In this document: piece by piece, positions 1-9,242 of the stretch
Numbering within the stretch: the stretch's first letter is position 1
How the letters are laid out: each line of letters begins with the position of its first letter
The notes under the pieces: generated by a model
What the model saw: the letters and a program-made list of their open reading frames with translations, nothing else
Told to the model about the DNA's origin: nothing
Databases searched by the model: none
From: Geobacteraceae bacterium
GTDB taxonomy: Bacteria; Desulfobacterota; Desulfuromonadia; Geobacterales; Geobacteraceae
Assembly (NCBI GenBank): GCA_023701365.1
Contig: JAMPXD010000014.1
Span: 1 to 34,339 of the forward strand
Direction of reading: 5' to 3'
Length of the DNA: 34,339 bases
Made by a program: the position numbers and the translations under genes

Positions 1-319
1 CAATGGCCTCCTGGACGTCGCCGAGCCCCTCGGCGATGACCTTCCCCATCTCCCGGGTCACCAGCTCCCCCAGCCGCCCCTTTTCCCGGAGGAGCAACCC
101 AGCGGCCCGGAACAGGATTTCGCCCCGCCGGGGGGCCGGCAGGCCGCGCCAGGCCGGATAGGCAGCGCGGGCGGCCGCCACCGCCCGGTCCACATCGTCT
201 TTTCCCGACAGCGGGACCGTTGCCACTATCCGGCGGCTGTCGGCCGGGTCGATGCTCTCGAATCGCTCTCCGCCGGCTGCGTCCAGCCATTCTCCGCCGA
301 TGAAATTCCGGATTTCCAT
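1..319 (-). CDS. Aldehyde dehydrogenase family protein, N-terminal part (runs off the left edge)
   Basis: Reading the minus strand from ATG at 319 gives MEIRNFIGGEWLDAAGGERF, followed by SIDPAD and then an alanine-rich stretch ending VTREMGKVIAEGLGDVQEAI. This is the typical start of an NAD(P)-dependent aldehyde dehydrogenase (FIGGEW, then the NP/DPAD turn, then the TREMGK helix). The catalytic Cys/Glu region lies outside the window, so substrate specificity cannot be read. A GGAGGG Shine-Dalgarno lies about 8 nt upstream of the ATG. The gene is divergent from infA and is not part of the chemosensory island. The family is clear; the exact subfamily is not. Confidence 0.85.
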   Translation of the reverse strand, partial: MEIRNFIGGEWLDAAGGERFESIDPADSRRIVATVPLSGKDDVDRAVAAARAAYPAWRGLPAPRRGEILFRAAGLLLREKGRLGELVTREMGKVIAEGLGDVQEAI

Positions 320-354
320 AAAGAGCCCTCCCCTGCAAAAAGAAGTCAATCCCA

Positions 355-382
355 ATGATAACAGAGGGCGCTCCTTATGCAA
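355..382 (-). promoter_or_regulatory. Possible sigma-70 promoter for the aldehyde dehydrogenase
   Basis: On the minus strand TTGCAT, a 16-nt spacer and TATCAT lie 36 nt upstream of the start codon. The -10 differs from TATAAT at one position; the -35 keeps only TTG. Plausible but weak. Confidence 0.3.
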
Positions 383-417
383 TCAGGGGTGAGCAGGGCC
401 GGGACCCCGCAAATCTC

Positions 418-446
418 TTGCTTTTCCGGTGAAATGTTTGTAATAT
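418..446 (+). promoter_or_regulatory. Sigma-70 type promoter for infA
   Basis: TTGCTT (418-423), a 17-nt spacer and TAATAT (441-446) lie about 55 nt upstream of the infA start codon in the 181-bp divergent intergenic region. Both hexamers are reasonable matches and the spacing is ideal. Confidence 0.5.
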
Positions 447-500
447 GATTAAGTTTGAAGGGCTTTTAGAGGCGATAAAAACTGTAAGGAGTCTATTTAT

Positions 501-719
501 ATGAGCAAAGAAGAAGCGATCGAAGTTGAAGGAACCGTAATAGAGCCGCTCCCCAACGCCATGTTCAGGGTCAAGCTGGAAAACGACCATGTTGTGCTGG
601 CCCACATCTCGGGAAAGATGAGGAAATACTTCATCAAGATACTCCCCGGCGACAAGGTGACGGTGGAACTCTCCCCCTATGACCTGACCAGGGGCCGTAT
701 CACCTACCGCGCCAAATAA
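501..719 (+). CDS. infA: Translation initiation factor IF-1
   Basis: This is a 72-residue, single S1/OB-fold protein. IF-1 binds the 30S A site during initiation and supports IF-2 and IF-3. Recognisable IF-1 blocks are [46 protein letters not shown] and the terminal RITYR. The length is standard for the family. TAAGGAG at 485-491 gives well-placed ribosome binding for ATG 501. It stands alone between an aldehyde dehydrogenase and the convergent cheB, not next to secY/map/rpmJ or other ribosomal genes, so it could be a second IF-1 copy; that cannot be decided from this window. Confidence 0.97.
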   Translation: MSKEEAIEVEGTVIEPLPNAMFRVKLENDHVVLAHISGKMRKYFIKILPGDKVTVELSPYDLTRGRITYRAK

Positions 720-756
720 TCCCCACCTTGCAGACCATGAAGCGGCATTCTCTGCT

Positions 757-1833
757 TCAAGTCATCTTCTGAATGGTATCCGCAATTTCATAGAGGGGAA
801 CGAGGGCGTCCACCTTTACCGTCTCGTTGACCACCTTGGGCATCCCGTACACCCGCGCGGTCTCCTCGGATTCAGCCACAACCTGGCCGCCCGCCATTTT
901 TACGGCATGGGCGCCGACGGAACCATCCTTCCCCATGCCGGTGAGAATAATGGCGAGGCAGCTGCCCCCGCAGACAGCGGCCGCCGATTCGAACAGGGCG
1001 TCCACGGACGGCTTGTGGAGAGATTTTTCCGGAGAGAGGTCGAGCCGGATATAGAGGTCTTTCCCGTCCCGCCTGATCTTCATATGCTTGCCGGCAGGGG
1101 CCAGATATGCATGGCCGGCGAGGATCGGCTCACCATCAGCCGCCTCTTGCACCGTCATGGGGCTGATTCTGTTCAGCCGCTCGGCCAGGGAGGCGGTAAA
1201 CCCGACCGGCATGTGCTGGACGATGAGGATGGGACAGGGGAACCCCGCCGGGATTCTGCTCAAGATGTCATGCAGAGCTGGTGGCCCGCCGGTGGAAGTT
1301 CCGATCAGCACCAGTTCGGTGTTCGAGCTCCTGGGGGCAGACCTCGGTGTTGAATCAGGGGGATGTTCCCCGATCCCGGCACGACCCATGAGCTTCCGCA
1401 TGTCGACCTGGGCGGCGATCCGGATCTTGGCAGTCAATTCATCGGCGATCAGGGAGATGTCCATCGGTCCGCCGGCGGAACATTTGTTGACAAAGTCGAC
1501 GGCCCCGAGTTCCAGTGCCTTGAGGGTGTTTTCGCCCCCCTTCTCCGTCAGTGAGCTGAGCATCACCACCGGGGTCGGGCATTCCTTCATGATCCTTTCC
1601 ATAGCCTTCAGCCCATCCAGCACCGGCATCCTGATGTCCAGCGTGACAACGTCGGGGAGCAGCTGCTTGATCAGCTCAATGGCCATCTCCCCGTCCGCAG
1701 CCACGTCGATCACCTGGATGTCAGGACTCCCATCGAACATCCTGATGATGGCACGCCGCACGAAGGCGGAATCGTCAACGACCAGCACCCTGATTTTTTT
1801 CGGCTTCAGATGGTTAGTCGAGTTAGTAGTCAT
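757..1833 (-). CDS. cheB: CheB, chemoreceptor glutamate methylesterase/glutaminase
   Basis: A 358-residue two-domain protein that removes methyl groups from MCP glutamates when its receiver is phosphorylated by CheA. The receiver covers about residues 13-140, with acidic pocket D20/D21, phospho-acceptor D66 in TLDIRMP and lysine K117. The CheB catalytic domain covers about 172-356, with the Ser-His-Asp triad as S180 (GTSTGG), H207 (QHMP) and D303 (TGMGKDG). The start was placed at ATG 1833 because it gives MTTNSTNH directly before the receiver and has an AGGTG site upstream; a reading from 1932 would add 33 residues of out-of-frame cheR sequence. It overlaps the end of cheR by 11 bp, so it is translationally coupled. 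It is the last gene of operon A and converges on infA. Confidence 0.96.
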   Translation of the reverse strand: MTTNSTNHLKPKKIRVLVVDDSAFVRRAIIRMFDGSPDIQVIDVAADGEMAIELIKQLLPDVVTLDIRMPVLDGLKAMERIMKECPTPVVMLSSLTEKGGENTLKALELGAVDFVNKCSAGGPMDISLIADELTAKIRIAAQVDMRKLMGRAGIGEHPPDSTPRSAPRSSNTELVLIGTSTGGPPALHDILSRIPAGFPCPILIVQHMPVGFTASLAERLNRISPMTVQEAADGEPILAGHAYLAPAGKHMKIRRDGKDLYIRLDLSPEKSLHKPSVDALFESAAAVCGGSCLAIILTGMGKDGSVGAHAVKMAGGQVVAESEETARVYGMPKVVNETVKVDALVPLYEIADTIQKMT

Positions 1834-2680
1834 CACGCACCTCGTAGATGATCGCCCCGGGAAAGTGGAGCGGGCGGAACAGGTTGGTGATTCTGGAAAG
1901 GGATTCGGAGTGGCCGAGGAAGAGCAGCCCATCCCTGGTCAGTACGCCGGCAAAACCTTCAATGGCCCGCCTCATGGTCTCTGCGGAAAAATATATCAGC
2001 GCATTTCTGCAGAAGATGATGTCGACCTCCTGCTCTGAAAAAATCGTGTCGAGGTTCAGCAGATTCCCCTGGACGAAACTGGTCATCGACCGGATGTTTT
2101 CGCGCACCTGCAGGCCGTCCGCACTTGTCCTGAAATATCGCTCCAGGTATTGGCCGGGGGTGGACTGGAAAACACGGCCGTTGTATACCCCAGCCTTCGC
2201 CTTTTCTATGGCCTGGGGGTCGATATCGATGCCGGTGATACTCAGATCCCAGTTCCAGATGAAATTCCCCGATTCGAGAATGAGCATCGCCAGGGTATAG
2301 ACCTCCTCGCCACTGGAGCAGCCGGCCGAAACGATCCTGATCTTCCGGTCACCGTTCCTGAGTTTCCGGTCTCTCAAGGCGGGGATGACGGTCTCGGCAA
2401 AGACCTGCAACTGCGACTGTTCCCGGAAAAAGTAGGTTTCGTTATTGGTTATCAGAGAGATGAACCTGAGACGCTCTTCGGCGGAAGGGGCAAATTTCAG
2501 ATGGTTGTAATACTCGGCAAACGTGGTGAGCCCGAGATCTCTCAGGCGCGGGGAAATCCTTGCCGTCAGATAACCTTCCTTATCCGCATCCAGTGACAAT
2601 CCGAACGTTTCGGCAACAAACTCACTGATAAGCCTGAACTCTTCCGGCTTAATGACAGGCTTGCGGACAATCTCCATCAA
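1823..2680 (-). CDS. cheR: CheR, chemoreceptor glutamate O-methyltransferase (copy 1)
   Basis: A 285-residue SAM-dependent methyltransferase that methylates glutamates on MCP coiled coils. An N-terminal helical CheR_N domain is followed by the TNNETYFFR block, the SAM-binding loop VSAGCSSGEE, the acidic SITGIDID strand and the IIFCRNALIYF and FLGHSESL signatures. All expected catalytic-core motifs are present. Its ATG overlaps the stop of the upstream HEAT-repeat gene by 4 bp (ATGA) and its own stop overlaps cheB, so HEAT-cheR-cheB form a tightly coupled set. It is only moderately similar to the other CheR at 5047-5931, so the two probably have different receptors or scaffolds rather than being a recent duplication. 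Confidence 0.95.
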   Translation of the reverse strand: MMEIVRKPVIKPEEFRLISEFVAETFGLSLDADKEGYLTARISPRLRDLGLTTFAEYYNHLKFAPSAEERLRFISLITNNETYFFREQSQLQVFAETVIPALRDRKLRNGDRKIRIVSAGCSSGEEVYTLAMLILESGNFIWNWDLSITGIDIDPQAIEKAKAGVYNGRVFQSTPGQYLERYFRTSADGLQVRENIRSMTSFVQGNLLNLDTIFSEQEVDIIFCRNALIYFSAETMRRAIEGFAGVLTRDGLLFLGHSESLSRITNLFRPLHFPGAIIYEVRDDY

Positions 2681-5043
2681 AAGATATTCTCCATGGAGAG
2701 GGTCTTCAGTGCAAGAGCGGCCCTGTTCCTTACCTCCGCATCGGCATCATGGGTTCTGACATGGGACAGCTTCTTCAGCGGCAGGCTGTCGCAGCAAAAC
2801 AGCAGCGCATCGATGGCGGCAACTCTGATGTCCGGGCTGTCGTCCTCGATCATCTCCAGCAAAGACTCGATACTTCTGCCATGGCCGATTTTGCCGACCA
2901 GGTCGATTACCCTTTCCCGTGTTTCGAGTGAATAATCGCCCTTCATTATCCTGTGCAACCTCGGCAATGCGGGCCGGCCAAAATTCAGCAGCGCCTCGAA
3001 CGCGTATCTGCTCATCTCCGCATCGGTCAACTGTCTCACCAGGTCGAGAATCGTCCGTATGTCCCGCAGTTCGCCGAGGAGAAGGATGGCGTTCTTCCGC
3101 ACCATGCAATCCGGATCGGACAGCGCGTCCAGCAACAGGGACACCGCCCTGTCTCCGCCTATCCCCGGCAGCGATTGCAGTGCGGCTATGCGCACACTCC
3201 AATGGCGATCCTTGCAGGCATCCTCCATGAACTGCAGGGCATCGGCCTGCGCCATCCCGGCCAGCGCCTGAACAGCCAGCCGTCTCAGATCGGGGTCCCT
3301 GTGCTTCAGGTAGCCGACAACCAGTTGCCAATCTCCCTTCTCCATCCTCCCCAGCTTGCCGAAGGTGCTGAGAATGGCGAACTCGATATGCTGCGCTGCG
3401 TCCCCGCTTTTCAGGTATTGCGCCAGCGGTGTCGCCGCCGCTGCTGAGCCGATCTTCCCGGTTGCCCTGATAATTGCATGGTCTGTCCGCTCATCACCTC
3501 TCCCCAAAAACCGCAGCATATCGGACAGGGGGGCCGAATCCCCGAATTCACCCAGGGCATTGATAGCCTCCTCCCGGATATCCCCCTCGGCATCGGCCAG
3601 GGCATGCAACAGCAGCGGAATAGACTCCTCGAATTTGCGGCGGCCCGCAGCCCTGAGCGCCTCTATCCTGACCTCGGCAACCGGATCGGTCAAGAGAGGC
3701 AGGAGCGAACCGAAGGAAACGCCGTCATCGGCCAGTCCGGCCAGGATTGCCGCGGATCGCCGCTTTTCCGGTTCGCCGGAGCTCTGCAACTCCTCCAGGA
3801 TCATCCGGACTCTTCCGGAGGGATATTGACAGACAGCCTCCAGCGCCTTGCATTGAACGGCAGGTGACGCCGATGCCATGAGCTGCCGCAGCAGGGGCAG
3901 CAATTCGTCATCGGAACTCCCTTTGAGCAGCTCCAGAGCTTCCAGCTGGACCGCCTCCTCCCCGCCCGCCAGAAAAACCCGCAATATCCTGAAGTCCTCG
4001 ATTCCTCCCAGCCAGCGCAGGGAACGGAGGGCAGCGGCTTGCACGGTGCTCGCCGGATGGTAAAGGGCCTGGAGCAGATATTGGATCGCCGGCCTGCCGA
4101 TCGCCAGGATTGCACCTTCGATCGTCTCCGCATGGAGGCCCCGTTCCAGCAACCTGAAAAAACCGGGCAGCGCAGAGACCTCACCCAGCCAGCCCAGGAG
4201 CTGAATCGCACTGTCAACAGTTTCTTCCGATTCCTCCCCCGAAATCAGGTTCTTCAGGTTCTCCCTTCCCTGTCGCGTAATGAAGTTTGCCAGCTGGCTT
4301 TCCTGGTTGCAGAGGGTGAGACAGTTCTTGTACAGGCTGGTGTCGTTCTGGTTTTTCTGAATCGCCACTATTGCCCTGGCTGTCACGGCGGCAAAGGCGC
4401 CATCGCTGCCTGAAAGAATATCCCCCAGGTGCGGCAGTGCCCGCGGATCGCCGATCTTGCCGAGCGTTTCGATGACGGGCCCGGCCAGCATCTCATTGGA
4501 GAGAAGCTGGAGCAGATGGGGCACCGCCCGGTCGTCCCGCATCTCCGCCAGGGCGACGATTGCCGGGTACTGCAGCCAGAAATCATCCTTCAGCAGGCCG
4601 ACCAGGGGTTTCAAGGCGCCGCGGTCGCCGATCTTCCCCAGTGCTTCGGCGGCGCCGTGCCTTACGTTGGCATCCGGGTCGCTCAAGGCCTGAACGAGAT
4701 GGCCGACCGCCTCCCGGCTTCCTATGTCGCCGAGCATCACGGCGCTGAAATTCCGCACCTCTTCATTGTCGTCGCGAAGCAGGTTGAGGAGCCTGGCAAC
4801 CGCCGGCCGGCCGAATTTGACCAACACCTCCATGGCGCCATTGCGCAGATCGGCGTTGGCATCATTGCGCAGGGCCTTCTCGATGATCGGATAGTTCGTT
4901 TCCAGACCCATGTCTATCATCCGGTCAACGGCCTTCGGCTTCCACCCCTTCTCCTCGTCGCCGATCAGGAGGAGGAGCTCTTCAACCGATTTCCCCTCCA
5001 ACCATCCTTCGGCAGTCATGGCAACGTCAAGCAACTTCGACAT
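2677..5043 (-). CDS. HEAT-repeat scaffold protein encoded between two cheR genes
   Basis: A 788-residue protein made almost entirely of about 30-residue alpha-helical HEAT/PBS-lyase-like repeats. Typical units contain DDNEEVRNFSAVMLGDIG, DPDANVRHGAAEALGKIGD and DPDCMVRKNAILLLGEL. There is no signal peptide, membrane segment or enzymatic motif, so it is a cytoplasmic solenoid, presumably a protein-interaction scaffold. It starts 4 nt after the upstream cheR stop with GGAGG 8 nt before the ATG, and overlaps the next cheR by 4 bp. Being locked between two cheR genes and followed by cheB suggests a role in receptor modification, such as docking CheR/CheB on the array. That role is inference; the repeat architecture is plain in the sequence. 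Confidence 0.9.
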   Translation of the reverse strand: MSKLLDVAMTAEGWLEGKSVEELLLLIGDEEKGWKPKAVDRMIDMGLETNYPIIEKALRNDANADLRNGAMEVLVKFGRPAVARLLNLLRDDNEEVRNFSAVMLGDIGSREAVGHLVQALSDPDANVRHGAAEALGKIGDRGALKPLVGLLKDDFWLQYPAIVALAEMRDDRAVPHLLQLLSNEMLAGPVIETLGKIGDPRALPHLGDILSGSDGAFAAVTARAIVAIQKNQNDTSLYKNCLTLCNQESQLANFITRQGRENLKNLISGEESEETVDSAIQLLGWLGEVSALPGFFRLLERGLHAETIEGAILAIGRPAIQYLLQALYHPASTVQAAALRSLRWLGGIEDFRILRVFLAGGEEAVQLEALELLKGSSDDELLPLLRQLMASASPAVQCKALEAVCQYPSGRVRMILEELQSSGEPEKRRSAAILAGLADDGVSFGSLLPLLTDPVAEVRIEALRAAGRRKFEESIPLLLHALADAEGDIREEAINALGEFGDSAPLSDMLRFLGRGDERTDHAIIRATGKIGSAAAATPLAQYLKSGDAAQHIEFAILSTFGKLGRMEKGDWQLVVGYLKHRDPDLRRLAVQALAGMAQADALQFMEDACKDRHWSVRIAALQSLPGIGGDRAVSLLLDALSDPDCMVRKNAILLLGELRDIRTILDLVRQLTDAEMSRYAFEALLNFGRPALPRLHRIMKGDYSLETRERVIDLVGKIGHGRSIESLLEMIEDDSPDIRVAAIDALLFCCDSLPLKKLSHVRTHDADAEVRNRAALALKTLSMENIF

Positions 5044-5046
5044 CAG

Positions 5047-5931
5047 TTACGCCTCCATTTTTCGATAGATCAGACAGCCGGCGTCAGGGACTGGTGCAAA
5101 TTCGTGATCATACAGGTGGAGAGGTTCGGCATCGCCGGTAAACAGGTAGCCGCCGGGGACAAGGAGCCGGAACAGCGTATCGACCAATTGCTGCTGGGTT
5201 TCCGGGGAAAAATAGATCATGACGTTTCTGCAGAAGATGATGTCAAAAGGTTCGTTGCCGTCTTCCGGCCCGGGCAACGGCCCGCCGTTGATGACGTCAT
5301 TGAGGTTCAGCCGGCAGAACCTGATGAGACCCTTTATCTCGTCTTTGACCACAGCGCCATTGCCACGTCTTTCCATGTACCTGTCGATATGGGTGGCGGG
5401 GAGCCCCTTCAGCCGCTCTGCGTCATAATATCCGGCTGCCGCCGTCCTGATGCAGCTGTCACTCAGGTCGCCCGCGAGGATTTCGATGTCCCATGCCCTG
5501 GGATACCGAAGCGTCGCGAACAGGGCCATCGCCACGGAATAGGGCTCCTCGCCGGTCGAACAGCCGGCGCAGAGTATCCGCAGCTTCATTATGGAGCCGG
5601 GGGGGGCCGGAGCGGCCCGTCCCCAGGAACGGATCACCTCTTCCCCCCTCGTTTTTTCCAGCGTGGGGACGATCCGCTCCGTCAAGAAACGAAACTGCCC
5701 CGGGTTCCTGAAGAAGGAGGTTTCGTTGATGGTGAGAAGATCGAGCAGGATCGGCTCTTCCTTGGCGCTATTGCGCAGATAGCCCCAATAGTCGGCAAGG
5801 CCCGGCATGCCGAGGTGCGTCAGGCGCTCCGTAAGGCGCTGTCTGAGGATCGACCTCTTCTGTTCCCTGAAGCAGAGACGGCTTCGCTTCTGGACGAAAT
5901 GCGCTATGGTGTCGAGTAACGCCTCTTCCAT
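5047..5931 (-). CDS. cheR: CheR-type protein-glutamate methyltransferase (copy 2)
   Basis: A 294-residue CheR family methyltransferase. It has the N-terminal helical domain (FVQKRSRLCFREQKR), LTINETSFFRNP, the SAM loop CAGCSTGEEPYSVAMALF and IIFCRNVMIYFS. Compared with copy 1 it carries an insertion of roughly 15 residues before the SAM loop (GRAAPAPPGSI), and the usual GHSES-like C-terminal motif is replaced by GDAEPL. The core SAM pocket looks intact, so it should be active. AGGAAAG lies just upstream of ATG 5931. It follows an MCP gene (32-nt gap) and precedes the HEAT gene by 3 nt. None of the four MCPs here ends in an NWETF-like tether, so methyltransferase recruitment must use another route. 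Confidence 0.94.
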   Translation of the reverse strand: MEEALLDTIAHFVQKRSRLCFREQKRSILRQRLTERLTHLGMPGLADYWGYLRNSAKEEPILLDLLTINETSFFRNPGQFRFLTERIVPTLEKTRGEEVIRSWGRAAPAPPGSIMKLRILCAGCSTGEEPYSVAMALFATLRYPRAWDIEILAGDLSDSCIRTAAAGYYDAERLKGLPATHIDRYMERRGNGAVVKDEIKGLIRFCRLNLNDVINGGPLPGPEDGNEPFDIIFCRNVMIYFSPETQQQLVDTLFRLLVPGGYLFTGDAEPLHLYDHEFAPVPDAGCLIYRKMEA

Positions 5932-5963
5932 TTCTTTCCTGTCCTTCCCTTGCGCCCGGCCGG

Positions 5964-8591
5964 TTAAACCCTGAACTGGGTCACCAGCCCGGCGAGTTCG
6001 TCCGCCTGCCGGGAGAGCCCCTCGGCGGACCTGGCCAGTTGTTCGACGGAGACGAGGTTTTCCCTGGTGACGTCGCCGATGTTTTCCATCGCCGCTACCA
6101 CCATCTCCCCCCCCTTCTTCTGCTCCGAGGTGGCATTCGCCACCGACTGGGTCATGGAGCTCATGGAGTCGATTGCCGCCACGATCTGGCGCGCGGACAG
6201 CGCCTGCTCCCGGGTGGCAATGGTCACCTGCTGGGTGACGGTGTTCATGTTCTCCACCGCGATCCGAATCTGCCTGCTCCCCTGGGCCTGCTCCCGGGTC
6301 GCCCCGGTCACCTCCCGGGTGATGCTGTTCATCCGCTCCACCGCAACCCTGATTTGCCGGCCGCCAAGGGCCTGCTCCCGCGCCGCGTTGGCAACCACCG
6401 AGGTCGACTGGCTCATCCTTTCCACCGCCAGAATCACCTGCCCGGAGGCATCGGCCTGTTCGGCGGTCACCCGGGCGATCTCTCCCATCAGGTCGCTGGT
6501 CTGGGAGATGCTCTTGACGATGTTCGTCAGGGCGTTCCCGGCTATCCCGGACAGTTCCATGGAGGCCTGAGCCTCCCGGGAGGCGAGCTCGCCGTATCTG
6601 ACGGAATCGCTGGTGTCGGTCTGGACCTGCCTGATCACCTGGCCTATCTCCCCGGTTGCCGTCATGCTGCGTTCGGCAAGCTTTCGCACCTCGTCGGCCA
6701 CCACCGCGAAACCCCGTCCCGCGTCGCCGGCCCGGGCCGCCTCGATGGCCGCATTGAGGGCCAGCAGGTTGGTCTGGTCGGCGATCTCGTTGATGACCTT
6801 GACGATGTTGCCGATCTCTTCGGAGCGTTTCCCCAGGTTGTCGATGGCTGCCGCGCTCTTTTCGCTCACCTCGGCCACCCGCTTCATCGCCGCCAGCGCC
6901 TCCTGGACCGCCCGCTGCCCGGCAACTCCTTCCCTGGCGGCGGTCTTGGCCACGGTATCGGCCTCGGTAACGTTGTCGGCCGCCCGCCTGATCGAGGCCG
7001 CCATCTGGGTGACGATGGCCGCGGTCTCGGCGACCACCTGCTGCAGCTCCTGGGAATTCCCCGCCACCTGGTCGATGGAGACGGTCATCTGCTCCACTGT
7101 GGCGGAGGTCTCCGAGACCGAGGAGGCGAGGTCTTCGCTGTTCTGGGCCACCTTTTCTATGGAAACGGTCATCTGCTCGATGGTGGCCGAGGTCTCCGAA
7201 ACCGAGGAGGCCATCACCTCGGCGCTCCTGGCCACCTGCTCGCCGGAGACCCCGAGCTCCTGCATGGAGGAGGAGACCTCTTCCGCGTTGGCGGCGAGCG
7301 CATCGGCATTGCTCGCCACCGACTGGATCGAGACCGCCATCTGGACCATGGTGCTGGAGGTCTCGTCCGTGGCCGATGCCTGGGAATGGGCCGCCCTGGT
7401 CAGCTGGGCGGTATTGGCCGAGATCTCGCCGGCAGCGGAGGCCACCTGTTCGGAGGCGCCGCGGATCTTGCCGGCCATCTCCTTGAGGCTCGCCACCATG
7501 TTGTTGAGGGCATTGGCCAGGTCCCCCACCTCGTCCCGGGTCCTCACCTCCAGGGTCCCGGTCAGGTCCCCGGCAGCCACCGCCTGGGCGAAGGCAACCC
7601 CCTTGATCATGGGATTGGCGATGCTCCGGGCGACGACAACTGCAAGAACGGCAATAATGAGCACAGAGATGACGATTACCGCAATGACGACGTTTCTCAA
7701 GGTGTAGACCGGCGCAAACACCTCCGATGCCCCCTTCACCACGGCAATGCTCCAGCCGATACCCTTGTAATCGCCGAAACCCTTTGAGGGAAGATATCCC
7801 ACCAGCTTCGATACTCCTTCATAGGTGTAACTGCCGACTCCGGTTTCACCCTTGACCATTTTCCCGGCTATCCCGGAAAGATCGATATTCTCGTTTTTTG
7901 TCAGATTTTCCTTTAAAACCTTGTCCTTCTTGGGGTGTGCGATTAAAACGCCCTCCCTGTTGAGCATATAGGCATAGCCGGTCTTCCCTTCGTTCACGTC
8001 GGCCAGTATTTTTTCGATGGTGCTCCACGACACGCGGGTGCCGATGGCGCCGACGATTTGTCCCGACTCGTTCTTGACCGGCGCGGAAAATCCGATGGCG
8101 CTCTCGTTGGCGCTTGCGGAAAAATAGACGTCATGAATATGGAGAGAGCCGGCCATGACCCGCTTGAACCATTCCTGGTCAGCCTGATTCCTGCGGAAGC
8201 CCGCGTTGCTCAGGATGGCCGGATCGCTGACTGCCACGACATTTCCGGACTTATCGAAAAGCATCACTGCCTTGTACACGTCGTACTGTTTTTCCAGGGT
8301 CCCCAGAATATTTTCGGCGTCAGCATAGTTCCCGGTCTTGAGCGCCTCCTTGATCGCCGGGAGTTCCGCCCACGCCCTGATATCATCCTGCCGGTCATTC
8401 ATCAGGGCATCGATGGTGTTCATCAGACCAAGTGCCGTATCCCCCAGCATTTCCTGCCCCATATCCTGAAGACTGTTCTTCGCCTTCTGGTAGGAAATGG
8501 TCGTCACCAAAGCGAGGGGTATCAGCGACATGAGGAGGAAGAACAGCAGCAGCTTGCCTTGCAACCCCTTGAAGAAACCTCTGTTTTTCAT
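5964..8591 (-). CDS. Methyl-accepting chemotaxis protein with periplasmic double-Cache domain
   Basis: An 875-residue transmembrane chemoreceptor. TM1 is at about residues 10-30, followed by a periplasmic sensor of dCache type with the signature [17 protein letters not shown] and the second-lobe block [18 protein letters not shown]2 (rich in [10 protein letters not shown]) lies near residue 300, followed by HAMP (about 318-368). The cytoplasmic hairpin has its tip at [20 protein letters not shown], around residues 602-621. About 243 residues lie between HAMP and the tip and 264 after it, much longer than E. coli receptors. In-register 28-residue repeats occur on both arms (from about 461, 489, 517 and from 738, 766, 794, 822). 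dCache domains commonly bind amino acids, carboxylates or amines; the ligand cannot be predicted. GGAG precedes the ATG. It sits in operon A between cheW and cheR. Confidence 0.95.
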   Translation of the reverse strand: MKNRGFFKGLQGKLLLFFLLMSLIPLALVTTISYQKAKNSLQDMGQEMLGDTALGLMNTIDALMNDRQDDIRAWAELPAIKEALKTGNYADAENILGTLEKQYDVYKAVMLFDKSGNVVAVSDPAILSNAGFRRNQADQEWFKRVMAGSLHIHDVYFSASANESAIGFSAPVKNESGQIVGAIGTRVSWSTIEKILADVNEGKTGYAYMLNREGVLIAHPKKDKVLKENLTKNENIDLSGIAGKMVKGETGVGSYTYEGVSKLVGYLPSKGFGDYKGIGWSIAVVKGASEVFAPVYTLRNVVIAVIVISVLIIAVLAVVVARSIANPMIKGVAFAQAVAAGDLTGTLEVRTRDEVGDLANALNNMVASLKEMAGKIRGASEQVASAAGEISANTAQLTRAAHSQASATDETSSTMVQMAVSIQSVASNADALAANAEEVSSSMQELGVSGEQVARSAEVMASSVSETSATIEQMTVSIEKVAQNSEDLASSVSETSATVEQMTVSIDQVAGNSQELQQVVAETAAIVTQMAASIRRAADNVTEADTVAKTAAREGVAGQRAVQEALAAMKRVAEVSEKSAAAIDNLGKRSEEIGNIVKVINEIADQTNLLALNAAIEAARAGDAGRGFAVVADEVRKLAERSMTATGEIGQVIRQVQTDTSDSVRYGELASREAQASMELSGIAGNALTNIVKSISQTSDLMGEIARVTAEQADASGQVILAVERMSQSTSVVANAAREQALGGRQIRVAVERMNSITREVTGATREQAQGSRQIRIAVENMNTVTQQVTIATREQALSARQIVAAIDSMSSMTQSVANATSEQKKGGEMVVAAMENIGDVTRENLVSVEQLARSAEGLSRQADELAGLVTQFRV

Positions 8592-8630
8592 GTTATTCGC
8601 TCCAGTGGCATTTACATGTAATTGCCCGGA

Positions 8631-9191
8631 CTAAAGTTTGTCGCCCAGCAACAGCGACCGGTTCAGGTCGAGGATGATGATCAGGCGGTCATCGAGCTTT
8701 CCCACCCCTTTGATGTAGTTTTCGTCCATGCTGGTCGCTTCCGCGGGAATCTCCTCGACGATGGTCGAGGAAAGCCTGATCACCTGGGAGACGCTGTCCA
8801 CCAGCATCCCCAGCCGCTTTTCCGCAAGCTCCACGACCACGATCCGCCGGGCGTCGCTCTCTTCCGTCAGCGGCAGGCCGAACCGCTTCCGGAGATCGAC
8901 CACCGGGATGATCTTGCCCCGCAGGTTGATCACTCCCCGGACATGGGCCGGCGCGCCGGGAACAGGGGTAATGTCGGTTGCCCTGATGATCTCCTGGACG
9001 CTGTTGATCTCCACCCCGTACTCTTCCTTCGCCAGGTTGAAGGTGACCAGGTGGTATACTGACTGACCTGCGCACGCCTGCGGAACGGCCGAACGCTGGT
9101 CGATTTCTTCCTCCGCCTTTTCGATGAACTGCTTCAGGATATCCTCGGCCAGCCCTGCGGCGGGGAGCGTCATTCCTCCATTGATTTCCAT
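8631..9191 (-). CDS. cheW: CheW adaptor protein with N-terminal extension (operon A)
   Basis: A 186-residue CheW, the adaptor that couples MCP tips to the CheA P5 domain. The CheW fold starts near residue 45 (YHLVTFNLAKEEYGVEI), followed by VQEIIRATDITPVPGAPAHV, RGVINLRGKIIPVVDLRKRF and MLVDSVSQVI, all diagnostic. ATG 9191 was preferred over an upstream in-frame ATG at 9212 because AAGGAG lies 7 nt before it. Unlike E. coli CheW it carries about 45 extra N-terminal residues with the block LPAAGLAEDILKQF, which recurs in the second CheW of the window. It lies 51 nt after the upstream MCP and 39 nt before the next. Confidence 0.96.
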   Translation of the reverse strand: MEINGGMTLPAAGLAEDILKQFIEKAEEEIDQRSAVPQACAGQSVYHLVTFNLAKEEYGVEINSVQEIIRATDITPVPGAPAHVRGVINLRGKIIPVVDLRKRFGLPLTEESDARRIVVVELAEKRLGMLVDSVSQVIRLSSTIVEEIPAEATSMDENYIKGVGKLDDRLIIILDLNRSLLLGDKL

Positions 9192-9242
9192 TCGCGTCTC
9201 CTTTTGTCTCACGGGCCGATGTTCAGCCTCCTCCCGTCCCCT

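Noticed and set aside
738-759. TGAAGC...GCTTCA inverted repeat between infA and cheB as a terminator
   Set aside because: Only 6 bp with a 10-nt loop, no T-run, and it overlaps the cheB stop codon.
757-1932. A longer CheB starting at 1932
   Set aside because: The extra 33 residues are cheR sequence read in another frame; ATG 1833 has its own ribosome binding site and starts right before the receiver.
6000-7300. Regularly spaced repeats in the MCP genes that might suggest a CRISPR or minisatellite
   Set aside because: The period is 84 bp, stays in frame and encodes 28-residue coiled-coil units; there are no spacers.
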